Part shown: positions 1 through 8,088 of the stretch, one piece after another
How positions within the stretch are numbered: position 1 is the first letter of the stretch
How the letters are laid out: every line of letters begins with the position of its first letter
Assembly: GCF_002906155.1 (NCBI RefSeq)
Contig: NZ_MUJK01000021.1
Span: 1-53,777, forward strand
Length of the DNA: 53,777 bases
Source of the DNA: Pseudomonas laurylsulfativorans
GTDB taxonomy: Bacteria; Pseudomonadota; Gammaproteobacteria; Pseudomonadales; Pseudomonadaceae
Direction: 5' to 3'
Notes under the pieces: model-generated
Seen by the model: the letters and a program-made list of their open reading frames with translations, nothing else
What the model was told of the DNA's origin: nothing
Databases searched by the model: none
Position numbers and translations under genes: made by a program

Positions 1-92
1 GTGAACGCCAAACTAATGAAATGGCTACCCCCCCGCTGCCCCCTGTGATCGCCCACTAAGCTTTCACAGAGGGCTCATCGGAGATCATTGCC

Positions 93-1121
93 ATGAACAA
101 CGTAGCTATTGCCGCCATCGACCTCGGAAAACATTCCTTTCATCTTCATGCTCAAGATGATCGCGGCCACGAGGTTCACCGCAGAAAGTTTACGCGCGCA
201 GCACTCACCCAATATCTGGCGAAACTGGAACCCTGCACCGTCGTGATGGAAGCCTGTGGCGGCGCCCATTTCATGGCGCAGGAAGTCGCCAAGCTGGGGC
301 ATACGCCCAAGCTTATTGCGCCACATCTGGTACGCCCTTACGTGAAGAGCAACAAAAACGACTTCGCTGATGCCGAAGCGATCTGCGAGGCGGCGACCCG
401 GCCCACAATGCGCTTCGTGCACCCCAAAACCCAGGCTCAGCAGGCGCTGGCGATGCTCAATTCGGTTCGTGAGTCGTTCATCAAAGACCGTACCGCCACC
501 GTCAATCGGATTCACGCAGCCCTGCTGGAGGTGGGTATCAGCCTGGCTCCCGGCTTCAAATCCATCAAAGAGCTTCCAGCATTGCTTGAGATGAGTTCAT
601 TTTCCGGCTCCATCAAAAAAATTCTGATGGGGTTGCATGAGCACTTCAACTATCTGGATGGGAAGGTCAAAGCGCTGGACAAGGAGGTGGAATGCCAAGC
701 AGCTGAAGATGATCTGGCGGCTCGTTTGATGACCATGCCGTGTGTCGGCCCGATCACCTCCAGCGCCTTGGCTGCCGAGTTGGGCGATGGCAAACAGTTC
801 AAATGCGGCCGAGGCTATGCGGCGTCGATCGGGCTGGTACCCAAACAGCACGGTACGGGCGACAAAACCGTGTTGCTCGGCATCAGTAAACGCGGCGATC
901 GAAATCAGAGGCGCCTGCTCATCCAGTGCGCCCGTGTGTACTTGATACAACTGGAACGACAGAAAGGCGCCTTGGCGGACTGGGTCCGCCAACTATTAGC
1001 TTCCCGCCATCACTCCAATCTCGTGGTCTGCGCACTGGCCAACAAGCTGGCAAGAATCGCCTGGGCGATAGCCGCACACCACACTGAATTCGATGCGGGG
1101 CCAGCCGCGATGAACGCCTGA
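93..1121 (+). CDS. IS110-family transposase (IS1111 group)
   Basis: This 342-residue protein is the DEDD (RuvC-like) recombinase of the element. The N-terminal domain shows AAIDLGKHSFH (first Asp, about residue 10), VVMEACGG (Glu, about residue 53) and NDFADAEAICEA (the paired Asp, about 95). The C-terminal Transposase_20 domain contains MPCVGPITSSALAAEL near residue 215 and the GISKRGDRNQRRLL stretch near 265, leading to the region that carries the catalytic serine in the family. Length is normal for IS1111 transposases. It starts at the ATG at 93, preceded by a weak purine stretch (GGAGATC). Such enzymes excise the element as a circle and reinsert it using an element-encoded RNA. No frameshift or internal stop is visible, so the copy appears intact. 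Confidence 0.93.
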   Translation: MNNVAIAAIDLGKHSFHLHAQDDRGHEVHRRKFTRAALTQYLAKLEPCTVVMEACGGAHFMAQEVAKLGHTPKLIAPHLVRPYVKSNKNDFADAEAICEAATRPTMRFVHPKTQAQQALAMLNSVRESFIKDRTATVNRIHAALLEVGISLAPGFKSIKELPALLEMSSFSGSIKKILMGLHEHFNYLDGKVKALDKEVECQAAEDDLAARLMTMPCVGPITSSALAAELGDGKQFKCGRGYAASIGLVPKQHGTGDKTVLLGISKRGDRNQRRLLIQCARVYLIQLERQKGALADWVRQLLASRHHSNLVVCALANKLARIAWAIAAHHTEFDAGPAAMNA

Positions 1122-1353
1122 CCCCGCTGTCACCCGAGCACCACCCACCTGGTTTTGCGATGCTGGATAACTGATGACGTGAACGGCCAACCGGCCTGAC
1201 GACAACCCTGGGCTCCTACACGGCTGTAAGGCCGTTCAACTAATTAGGGTCGTTGGGCATCGATTCTCATCGAGGCGCGGGGCGACACCCCCACTCAGAC
1301 GCCGGATAGATGAAAGCAAGCCAAACACGCATCAAATACAGTATTGCAGAAAA
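1122..1353 (+). ncRNA. Candidate guide (seeker/bridge) RNA of the IS1111-group element
   Basis: In the IS1111 group the guide RNA is encoded in the long non-coding right end. Here a 9-bp perfect stem, TGAACGGCC (1180-1188) with GGCCGTTCA (1230-1238), encloses a loop that contains GGCTCCTACA at 1211-1220. That decamer is the exact reverse complement of the right flank of the insertion, TGTAGGAGCC at 1369-1378, as expected for a right-target guide. The 5' half of the loop holds ACGACAACC (1199-1207), which matches the left flank ACGCCAAAC at 7 of 9 positions, but the left flank of the second copy matches poorly, so the left guide is not settled. The RNA ends are unknown. The role is inferred from the family. 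Confidence 0.6.
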
Positions 1354-1368
1354 GGGGGTAACCATAGA

Positions 1369-1761
1369 TGTAGGAGCCAGCTTGCTGGCGATGGTCTCAA
1401 GGGCGCGGCGTTTATCCAGTTCATGCGCGTTATCGTTAACGACCATCGCTGGCAAGCCAGCTCCTACAGGAGACCGCGTGTTGATCGAAATGATGTGAGG
1501 GCCAAACTGTAGGAGCCAGCTTGCTGGCGATGGACTCCAGTGCGGGGCGTTTATCCGGTTTATACGCGTTATCGTTAACGACCATCGCTGGCAAGCCAGC
1601 TCCTACAAGAGACCGCGTGTTGATCGAAATGATGTGAGGGCCAAACTGTAGGAGCCAGCTTGCTGGCGATGGACTCCAGTGCGGGGCGTTTATCCGGTTC
1701 ATGCGCGTCATCGTTAACGACCATCGCTGCGATGCGGCGACCCGACAAGCCAGCTCCTACA
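1369..1761. repeat. Tandem array of three REPINs, 139-bp period
   Basis: Three REPINs start at 1369, 1508 and 1647, exactly 139 bp apart. Each has TGTAGGAGCCAGCTTGCTGG at the left and the inverted partner ending CAGCTCCTACA at the right. The first two are 100 bp with a shared 39-bp spacer carrying GACCGCGTGTTGATCG. The third is 115 bp: 16 nt (CGATGCGGCGACCCGA) replace one G in its right arm, and that insert is partly complementary to sequence just downstream (GTCGGATCGCCGCATCG, about 1775-1791). The array lies between the IS right end and the stop of the channel gene. No gene was found in 1122-1801 apart from the RNA candidate. Confidence 0.9.
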
Positions 1762-1801
1762 GTTTGATTTGCGTCGGATCGCCGCATCGTCGCTCCCACA
1801 A

Positions 1802-4216
1802 TCACGCTGCCGGTGGCGGTTTCGCCAGTTCAATCCCGGCAGCCCCCAGCCGCTTGAGAATCTCGAACAGCAGCTCGCTCTTGATCGCGCCGACCGTGCG
1901 CGGGCTGCCGACATAACCGGTGATGGTCAAGGTGATGCCTTCCGGTTTCAGCTGACTGAAGCGCAAGAATGGCGCGGGTTTATCCAGAATGGATTCATGC
2001 TCGGTGTAGCTGTCCATCAGCAGGTTTTGCACCCGCTCAGGATCGATATCCAGCGGGAACATCAGTTCGAGTATCACCACGCCCTGGGCGCTGCCGCCGA
2101 GGGTGACGTTGCGCAGGTTCTGGGAAATCAGGTGGGAGTTGGGCACGATCATGATCGAGCGGTCGGCCAGTTGTATTTCCGTGGCCCGCACGTTGATCCG
2201 TCGTATATCGCCTTCCACGCCGCTGATGCTGATCAGGTCGCCGACCTTCACCGGGCGCTCGGTCAGGAGGATCAGGCCGGAGATGAAGTTCTTCACGATT
2301 TCCTGAAGGCCGAAGCCGATGCCCACCGACAAGGCGCTGACGATCCAGGCCAGATTGGTCCACTGGATCCCCAGCGACGACAGCGTGAGCAGCACCACCG
2401 ACACGTAGCCGATGTTGGCAAACAGGGTGCTCAGCGAGGCGCACATGCCCGGGTCCATCTCGGTTTTCGGCAGGAATTCGCGGTCCAGCCAGCGGCGTAG
2501 CGTGCGTATCAGGTAGACACCGATCATCAGTGTCAGGAAGGCACGCAGCAGGTTGTCCGGGACGATGTTCAGCTTGCGCAGCCCTTCACCGCCGAGAATG
2601 GCCGCGGTGCCGGTGAACAGTTGCCCGAGCGTGGTACCAACCCCACCGACAAACAATGCAATGACGCCGATCAGCATCAGGATGGCGCGGCCTGCGCCGG
2701 AAAACACGGTGCAGATCTGCTCCAGGCGCGGATTACTGATGCCCAGCAGCTGCTTGATGGCCTTGCCGGCAGGTTGGCGGGGCGAAAAAACGTAGTCGCA
2801 GGTGTCCTGGTAAACCTGTGTAAGCAGGTAGAAACCGGCAAAGATGATGAATATCCAGACCAGTTCATAGGTGATGAACCGGGCCATCGTCACATAGCCG
2901 ATCACCAGCGCGAACAGCGACACCACCACGGCAGCGCCGGTAAACGTGTAGATCAGGCCGGCGAAGGTGGTGACGCCTTCGGGGGCTTCTCCGGCCACTA
3001 TCAGGTCCCGGCGCGTCTTGCTGACGCGCAACAACAGCGCGCCGATCACCAGTGCCGCGACCAACGCCACGATGCCCCGTCCGAACAACACCACTTCGGC
3101 GCTCATGCCGGTGACATTGCTCATCTGCACCAGTGTTACCAGCACCAGCAGCAGGCTGGCCAGCAACCTCGGATAGGGCTCCATCGCCAGCGCCACCTGA
3201 TCGGCAATGTCCGGCAGGCGCCATGAGGGGTGCTTGGTCGATAGCAGCGCGCGGCTCAAACCAGTGATCAGCACGCAGGTATAGGCCAGCTTTTCCAGAT
3301 ACTGCGCGAGATCGGCCAGCAGCGGGGTGTAGGGCAGTTGGCGAGTCCCGGCAAAGTGCAGCAGTTGCAGGGCGATGCCGGCGGTCAGCACCGTAGCCAC
3401 TACCGATGCCAGTGCAAGGGAGCTGCGCCGCAACCGGCCTTCAGGCATTCGATGGATGCACAGCCATGCCAGAAACCGGCCGGCGAGCTTTCGCCCCACG
3501 GTCCAGATGACCAGGGCGAGCAGGAGCAGGGCAGCGGTAATCGCGCGTTGTCCGGGTTGCCAGGCGGCCCGGTGCGTGGCGTCGAGCTGCTCGATGAGCG
3601 TATTGAAACGTTGGCGGTCATCGTGCGGAAGATCGAACAATGGCGACCAGAACCCCGGATTCAAGATACTGCTGGTTTGCTGGGTCACTTCCGCTTCGAT
3701 CAGGCTGCGACGAATACTGGCGATCTGGGTGATCAGCTCGGCGGCACTTATTTTCAGCGCGGCCAGGGTTTTGAGTTGGCCATCGATCTTGCTTTTTTGC
3801 TCGCTGAGGGTGTCTCGCTGGGTGGTAATGGCAGACGTTATCTGGGCGTTCTCGGCGAGCGGCACGGGCCCCAGCACGTTGAGTTGCGCCTGCAACTGCG
3901 CCTGCCCAGGCAGCAGCGATGTCGATAGGCGTTCAATATCCTGAATCAGTACCTGCACCAGGTCCTGTGAGCTTTCCAGCTGGGTGTAATTGCTCGCCTG
4001 GGAAACCTGCTGCTTGAGGCTGTTGAGCTGGTTTTGCAACCCCAGCAATTCACCGTCGGAGATGCTGATGACGGGGGCTGTGGGGGTGGGAGCAAGGGTT
4101 TCGGCTGTGGGCGCCGCCAACAGCCATCCCGGGCTGGCTAGCAGAAGCGCGAAGGCGACGCAGATCATTGACTTGAATACATTGCACATCGGCGTGCTCG
4201 ACGGGTTGTTAGTCAC
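1802..4216 (-). CDS. MscS-family mechanosensitive channel with DUF3772-type periplasmic domain
   Basis: An 804-residue inner-membrane protein of the large MscS class. Residues 1-35 form a signal peptide; about 50-190 is a Gln/Leu-rich coiled-coil region of the DUF3772 type; about 215-600 contains roughly ten hydrophobic helices; the last 200 residues carry the MscS pore helix and beta domain. The motif GIGFGLQEIVKNFISG followed by ERPVKVGDLI is diagnostic. Such channels open on membrane tension and release solutes during osmotic downshock. The first codon of the frame is GTG at 4216, with no strong ribosome binding site; an ATG nine codons in is an alternative. It ends beside the REPIN array. 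The two-component pair lies upstream on the same strand but 81 nt away, so co-transcription is uncertain. Confidence 0.88.
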   Translation of the reverse strand: MTNNPSSTPMCNVFKSMICVAFALLLASPGWLLAAPTAETLAPTPTAPVISISDGELLGLQNQLNSLKQQVSQASNYTQLESSQDLVQVLIQDIERLSTSLLPGQAQLQAQLNVLGPVPLAENAQITSAITTQRDTLSEQKSKIDGQLKTLAALKISAAELITQIASIRRSLIEAEVTQQTSSILNPGFWSPLFDLPHDDRQRFNTLIEQLDATHRAAWQPGQRAITAALLLLALVIWTVGRKLAGRFLAWLCIHRMPEGRLRRSSLALASVVATVLTAGIALQLLHFAGTRQLPYTPLLADLAQYLEKLAYTCVLITGLSRALLSTKHPSWRLPDIADQVALAMEPYPRLLASLLLVLVTLVQMSNVTGMSAEVVLFGRGIVALVAALVIGALLLRVSKTRRDLIVAGEAPEGVTTFAGLIYTFTGAAVVVSLFALVIGYVTMARFITYELVWIFIIFAGFYLLTQVYQDTCDYVFSPRQPAGKAIKQLLGISNPRLEQICTVFSGAGRAILMLIGVIALFVGGVGTTLGQLFTGTAAILGGEGLRKLNIVPDNLLRAFLTLMIGVYLIRTLRRWLDREFLPKTEMDPGMCASLSTLFANIGYVSVVLLTLSSLGIQWTNLAWIVSALSVGIGFGLQEIVKNFISGLILLTERPVKVGDLISISGVEGDIRRINVRATEIQLADRSIMIVPNSHLISQNLRNVTLGGSAQGVVILELMFPLDIDPERVQNLLMDSYTEHESILDKPAPFLRFSQLKPEGITLTITGYVGSPRTVGAIKSELLFEILKRLGAAGIELAKPPPAA

Positions 4217-4297
4217 TTAGCCAAAGAGGTTAGGTCATGACACGCACCCTGCAGCGTTGTTTTGTCGGAAGTGCCCGGGGCGGTTTTCACCCGGGCG

Positions 4298-5728
4298 CTA
4301 CTCATGCTGTTGCCGCGCCGGGAAAAACAGTTCGAAGCAGGTGATGCCGTCGGCGCTGCTGACATGGCAGGCACCGTTGTGTAGCTGCATGATCGTCGCC
4401 ACGATCGACAGGCCCAGGCCATTGGATTGGGCCGAGCGTTCGCGGGACTCATCGACCCGGTAGAAGCGTTCGAACAGCCGTGGCAGATGCTGAGCAGGGA
4501 TGGTCGGGCCGTGGTTGCGCACTTGCACCTGGATGCCGTCGGTGGTCGGGTGGGCGTGGATGCACAGCTCGGAATGCGGGGCGCCGTACTTGATGGCGTT
4601 GGCGCATAGGTTGGCCAATGCACGACGCAGCAACATCGGCTCGGCCCAGATCACACCGCTGCCCCGGGCATTGATGCAGATGCCAACGTCGGTCGCCGGG
4701 CCTTCGAAATAGTCGGCCATGCGTTGCATTTCGTCGGCGGCATCCAGTTCCTGACGCTGGCGCAAGGCACTGCGTGGATCGGTGCGGGCCAGGAACAGCA
4801 TGTTGTCGAGCATGCGCGCCAGGCGTTCGAGTTCTTCGACATTCGAGGCCAGCAGTTGCTGATAGGCGTCGGTGCTGCGGTTCTGCTGCAAGGCCACCTG
4901 GGTTTCGCCCAGCAGGTTGTTGATCGGTGTGCGCAGTTCGTGGGCCATGTCGGTCGATACCTGGCCCAGTTGGATGAAGCCTTTGTCCAGCCGGTCGAGC
5001 ATGGCGTTGAAGGCGTCGATCATGGGCAACAGCTCCAGCGGCGCGCCCTGGCTGTCGAGGCGTTCGTTGAGGTTGCCGACGTCGATGCTCTGGGTGTGGC
5101 GGGCCAGGCGCCGCACAGGCAACAGGCCGCGATGCACCAGCACATAACCGGACAGCGCCAGCAGAATCGCCGCGACGCTGGCAAACAGGTACACATTGAA
5201 GCGGTATTCGGCGAGCACGGCGGTGCGCTCGGTCATCAGGCGCCCGGTCACCACTTGCAGGCTGCCCAGGTCACCCGAGTCGATGGTCGCCGCCAGGGCT
5301 GAAAACGGCACGCCATTGACGTTGGGCAAATGCTGCACGTCGTCCAGGGTCAGTCGATGATCCATGGCCACCGGGGTCAGCACCGGCATCTTCAGGTTGC
5401 CCGGGTTGACCACCAGCAACGGTGGCTGGCCTGGGGTGCCGATGGTCAGCAGGGCCTCGCGGTTGCCCATCATGTTCTGGAACAGCGCCGGCTTGGCCTT
5501 GATCAGGTCCAGGGTATTGCTGTCGTTGAGGAAGGTGCGCAACTGGTCGATGCGGGTGATCAGGGCAATGTCGTCGCGATGGATCAACTCGCGCTCCAGG
5601 TCGCGGTACAGCGCGACACCCAGCAGTGCCAGCGAGACAAACGCCAGCAGGGCAAATACCAGCGCCAGACGCAGGGTCAGGGAGTGGCTGAGGCGGGAGG
5701 CGGATCGCAGCGGTGTCATGGCATTCAT
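4298..5728 (-). CDS. Heavy-metal type sensor histidine kinase (CusS/CopS-like)
   Basis: A 476-residue membrane sensor kinase. Helices at about 18-40 and 178-197 flank a periplasmic sensor domain of about 140 residues; a HAMP region follows. The H-box is MAHELRTPINN with the phospho-accepting His263, then the N-box LCANAIKYG, the F-region RLFERFYRVDESRE and the G-box SNGLGLSIV, all intact. The gene starts 8 nt after the stop of the response regulator on the same strand, so the two form an operon. The assignment to copper or a related metal rests on family resemblance and on the regulator type; metal ligands are not obvious in the periplasmic part, so the actual signal is inferred. A silver, cadmium or zinc sensor is possible. 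Confidence 0.87.
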   Translation of the reverse strand: MNAMTPLRSASRLSHSLTLRLALVFALLAFVSLALLGVALYRDLERELIHRDDIALITRIDQLRTFLNDSNTLDLIKAKPALFQNMMGNREALLTIGTPGQPPLLVVNPGNLKMPVLTPVAMDHRLTLDDVQHLPNVNGVPFSALAATIDSGDLGSLQVVTGRLMTERTAVLAEYRFNVYLFASVAAILLALSGYVLVHRGLLPVRRLARHTQSIDVGNLNERLDSQGAPLELLPMIDAFNAMLDRLDKGFIQLGQVSTDMAHELRTPINNLLGETQVALQQNRSTDAYQQLLASNVEELERLARMLDNMLFLARTDPRSALRQRQELDAADEMQRMADYFEGPATDVGICINARGSGVIWAEPMLLRRALANLCANAIKYGAPHSELCIHAHPTTDGIQVQVRNHGPTIPAQHLPRLFERFYRVDESRERSAQSNGLGLSIVATIMQLHNGACHVSSADGITCFELFFPARQQHE

Positions 5729-5736
5729 GGGGGCGT

Positions 5737-6408
5737 TCAGGGTTGAGTGTCGAAGCGGTAGCCGATGCCGCGCACACTGTGGATCAGCTTGAGCGGGAAC
5801 GGATCGTCGATTTTCAGGCGCAGGCGGCGCACCGCGACATCGACGACATTGGTGTCGCTGTCGAAATTCATGTCCCAGACCCGCGAGGCGATCATCGAGC
5901 GTGACAGCACCTCGCCCTGATGGGTGGCGAACAGGTGCAACAGGGCGAATTCCTTGTTGGTCAGGGTGATGCGGTTGCCGGCGCGGCTGACGCGACGCTT
6001 GAGCACATCGATCTGCAGGTCGTCGACGTGCAGGTGTTCTTCTTCCCGGGTAGGGCCACGCCGGGTCAAGGTGCGCAGGCGTGCCACCAGTTCGGCGAAG
6101 GAAAACGGCTTGATCAGGTAATCGTCGGCGCCCAGTTCGAGGCCTTTGATGCGGTCGGCAATGTCATCCCGGGCGGTGAGGAACAGCACCGGTGTGTCGG
6201 CTTCCTTGCGCAGGCGGCGCAGGACTTCCCAGCCATCCATCTTCGGCATCATCACGTCCAGCACGATCACATCGAAATCGTGCTCCAGGGCCAGGTGCAA
6301 GCCATCGACGCCGTCCCGCGCCAGGCTCACGGTGTATCCGAGTTCCTGCAGGCCGTTGAGCAGGTAATTGCCGGCCTTGGGTTCGTCTTCGACTACGAGG
6401 ATGTTCAT
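5737..6408 (-). CDS. OmpR-family response regulator, CopR/CzcR type
   Basis: A 223-residue regulator with an N-terminal receiver domain (acidic pocket VVEDE, phospho-acceptor Asp51 in VLDVMMPKMDGW, Thr in FLTARD, Lys100 in DDYLIKPF) and a C-terminal winged helix (LTNKEFALLHLF, then VVDVAVRRLRLKIDD and SVRGIGYRF). The RDGVDGLHLAL stretch is typical of the heavy-metal response regulator subfamily. It is cotranscribed with the kinase downstream. A DUF2790 gene lies 84 nt upstream on the same strand and a TGACA-N5-GTAAT box lies ahead of that gene, so the system probably controls its own neighbourhood. Expected role: activating copper or related metal defence genes elsewhere. ATG start at 6408. 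Confidence 0.9.
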   Translation of the reverse strand: MNILVVEDEPKAGNYLLNGLQELGYTVSLARDGVDGLHLALEHDFDVIVLDVMMPKMDGWEVLRRLRKEADTPVLFLTARDDIADRIKGLELGADDYLIKPFSFAELVARLRTLTRRGPTREEEHLHVDDLQIDVLKRRVSRAGNRITLTNKEFALLHLFATHQGEVLSRSMIASRVWDMNFDSDTNVVDVAVRRLRLKIDDPFPLKLIHSVRGIGYRFDTQP

Positions 6409-6492
6409 CGGGACCTGCCTGTTTCAGTCGGGCTACGGGGGCGCATCAGTGGCAAAAGTGTAGCCCGGCCAATCGTCAATACAGGCATTGGA

Positions 6493-6750
6493 TCAGTTCT
6501 CACCAAGGCAACCCACGCCCTGGACCTGATAGTCCAGTTGGTGTTCACGACCCTGGTGGTCGAGGTAGTTGAACTGCGCGGGAACAATGCCGCACTTGCC
6601 GTTGAGGTCTGTCATGGACAGCACTTTGGCCACATCCACCGGGACATAGAAGCCGTCTTTGTCGTGGATGACCGGCGAGGTGGACTGGGTAGCGGCAAAC
6701 GCCGAACCGGTGGCGAGCAGGGCGACAAAACCAGCAATCAACACTTTCAT
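6493..6750 (-). CDS. Small exported DUF2790 protein
   Basis: An 85-residue protein with a clear signal peptide (MKVLIAGFVALLATGSAFA, cleavage about residue 19). The mature part has the DUF2790 pattern: PVDVAKVLSMTD, a first Cys in GKCGIVPA, YLDHQGREHQLDYQV and a last Cys in VGCLGEN. The two cysteines could form a disulphide. The family is nearly restricted to Pseudomonas and has no established function that I know. It sits directly upstream of a metal-type response regulator and kinase on the same strand, with a probable regulator box ahead of it, which suggests a periplasmic protein induced by metal stress. That role is an inference from context. Confidence 0.85.
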   Translation of the reverse strand: MKVLIAGFVALLATGSAFAATQSTSPVIHDKDGFYVPVDVAKVLSMTDLNGKCGIVPAQFNYLDHQGREHQLDYQVQGVGCLGEN

Positions 6751-6849
6751 GACGAATCTCTCTCTGCAAGGGCTGGGTGGCTGCCGAAGGTTGGCCTGGC
6801 AGTGAGCTCAGGTTAACGAGGCGATCCGGACAGCCGACCAACAGCTTGA

Positions 6850-6864
6850 TGACAAAGTTGTAAT
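6850..6864. promoter_or_regulatory. Candidate CopR/CzcR-type operator
   Basis: TGACA-AAGTT-GTAAT matches the TGACA-N5-GTAAT box that I recall for CopR/CzcR regulators in Pseudomonas. It lies about 100 nt upstream of the DUF2790 start, ahead of the DUF2790 and two-component genes, so it would fit autoregulation. It is written on the plus strand, away from those genes; orientation use is untested. Confidence 0.5.
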
Positions 6865-6892
6865 GAAACGCAGGTTGGAACACCGCACCCAC

Positions 6893-6992
6893 TGTAGGAG
6901 CGAGCTTGCTCGCGATGGACTTAAAGGCACCGCGTTTATTCAGGTAGCACGCGTAATCGTTAGCGACCATCGCGAGCAAGCTCGCTCCTACA
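6893..6992. repeat. REPIN
   Basis: TGTAGGAGCGAGCTTGCTCG at the left and CGAGCAAGCTCGCTCCTACA at the right are inverted copies around a 60-bp core containing ATCGTTAGCGACC. It separates the metal-sensor operon from tctC. Confidence 0.92.
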
Positions 6993-7095
6993 AGGGATTG
7001 CAGCGCTTTAAAACTGATCAACCCCCGGTTCCATGGCCTAAGCTTGTTTGCAGGCCCATGTTCGTCGAATACCTCGATGGGCAGCCGGCACCTAT

Positions 7096-7103
7096 AAAAA
7101 CAA
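7096..7103 (+). promoter_or_regulatory. Candidate Hfq/Crc (CA) motif ahead of tctC
   Basis: AAAAACAA fits the AAnAAnAA motif that Hfq and Crc use to block translation of catabolic mRNAs in Pseudomonas. It lies 8 nt before the AGGAG ribosome site of tctC. The motif is short, so chance occurrence is possible. Confidence 0.4.
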
Positions 7104-7121
7104 TGCAATCAGGAGATGCCC

Positions 7122-8087
7122 ATGTCCGCCATGATCCATCGTTTCAGTCGCTGCATGGCCGCCGGTTTGACCGCAGCCGTGCTTGTCGCACCCGCCTTCG
7201 CGCTGGATACCGTGAAATTCATGGCCCCGGGTTCCGTGGGTGGTGGTTACGACCAGACCGCCCGGGTACTCGGCAAGGCCATGGTCGAAGCCAATACCGC
7301 CAAGTCCGTGACCTTCGAGAACAAGGGCGGGGCGGGCGGGACCCTGGGGCTGGCGCAATTCGCCAACAGCACCAAGGGTGACCCGAACGCATTGCTGGTG
7401 GTCGGCGCGATCATGGTCGCGGGCATCGAACAGAACAAACCGCAGATCAGCCTGAAGGATGTGACGCCCATTGCCCGGCTGTTCACCGAGTACAACGTGA
7501 TCGCTGTGCGCAAGGAATCTGAATTCAAGACCCTTGATGACCTGATCAAGGCTTTCAAGGACAAACCGACAAGCATCACCTGGGGCGGCGGCTCCAAGGG
7601 GTCGGTCGATCACATCGGTATCGCCGAGCTTGCTGGCAAACTGGATGTACCAGTCAACAAGGTCAACTACGTGGCCTTTGGTGGAGGCGGCGAGGTGGTT
7701 GCCCAGGCGCTGGGCGGCCAGCTCAAGGTGATCACCGGCGGTTACGCCGAGCTTGGCCAATACATCAAGACCGGTCAGTTTCGTGTCCTGGCCATCGGGG
7801 CGCCGGAGCGCGTTCCCGGCATTGATGCACCGACCCTCAAGGAGAGTGGCTATGACGTGATCATCGGCAACTGGCGCGGCGTTTATGGTGCGGCGGGCCT
7901 CACCCCAGAACAGCGTAAAGAGGTGATCGACGCAGTCGTGGCCGCCACCAACAGCAAGGTCTGGCAGGACAATATCCAGGCCAATGCCTGGACGCCCAGC
8001 GTGCTGACCGGCGACGAATTTGGCAAATTCGTCGAGGAAGAACACGTGCGGTTGCGCGCCATGCTGGTCAAGGTCGGGCTGCTTTGA
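7122..8087 (+). CDS. tctC: Tripartite tricarboxylate transporter substrate-binding protein TctC
   Basis: A periplasmic binding protein of the Bug/TctC family, about 321 residues. It has a signal peptide (RFSRCMAAGLTAAVLVAPAFA), then the family start VKFMAPGSVGGGYDQTARVL, the GGAGGTLGLAQFAN loop and GGGSKGSVDHIG around residue 165. The ATG at 7122 is preferred to the one at 7116 because AGGAG at 7111-7115 is then 6 nt away; the upstream ATG would touch it. It captures a di- or tricarboxylate (citrate in the founding system) and delivers it to TctAB, encoded directly downstream. The usual tctDE regulators are not adjacent; the two-component pair nearby is of the metal type. The substrate is not readable from the sequence. 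Confidence 0.9.
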   Translation: MSAMIHRFSRCMAAGLTAAVLVAPAFALDTVKFMAPGSVGGGYDQTARVLGKAMVEANTAKSVTFENKGGAGGTLGLAQFANSTKGDPNALLVVGAIMVAGIEQNKPQISLKDVTPIARLFTEYNVIAVRKESEFKTLDDLIKAFKDKPTSITWGGGSKGSVDHIGIAELAGKLDVPVNKVNYVAFGGGGEVVAQALGGQLKVITGGYAELGQYIKTGQFRVLAIGAPERVPGIDAPTLKESGYDVIIGNWRGVYGAAGLTPEQRKEVIDAVVAATNSKVWQDNIQANAWTPSVLTGDEFGKFVEEEHVRLRAMLVKVGLL

Positions 8088-8088
8088 G

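Larger units (their letters stand above)
14..1368 (+). mobile_element. Complete IS110-family (IS1111 group) insertion sequence inserted in a REP
   Basis: Subterminal inverted repeats define the element: ATGGCTACCCCC at 21-32 and, on the other strand, ATGGTTACCCCC from 1365 back to 1354 (11 of 12 match). The left repeat lies 7 nt inside the tip and the right one 3 nt inside, which is the layout I know for the IS1111 group. Removing 14-1368 restores CCAAAC-TGTAGGAGCC, identical to the intact sequence at 1502-1517 and 1641-1656, so insertion was into the tip of a REP without an evident target duplication. The element is 1355 bp: 79 nt of left end, one transposase gene and about 247 nt of non-coding right end. 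A second copy begins at 53652 in the same orientation and at the same point of a REP tip. Confidence 0.9.

Noticed and set aside
1310..1805. Short open frames inside the REPIN array
   Set aside because: They are translations of palindromic repeats without ribosome sites; the same peptide recurs with each repeat unit.
2037..3928. Plus-strand Gln/His/Arg-rich frames over the channel gene
   Set aside because: Composition is that of antisense frames in GC-rich coding DNA; there are no start signals or recognisable domains.
7116..8087. ATG at 7116 as the tctC start
   Set aside because: It directly abuts the AGGAG ribosome site; the ATG at 7122 has correct spacing.
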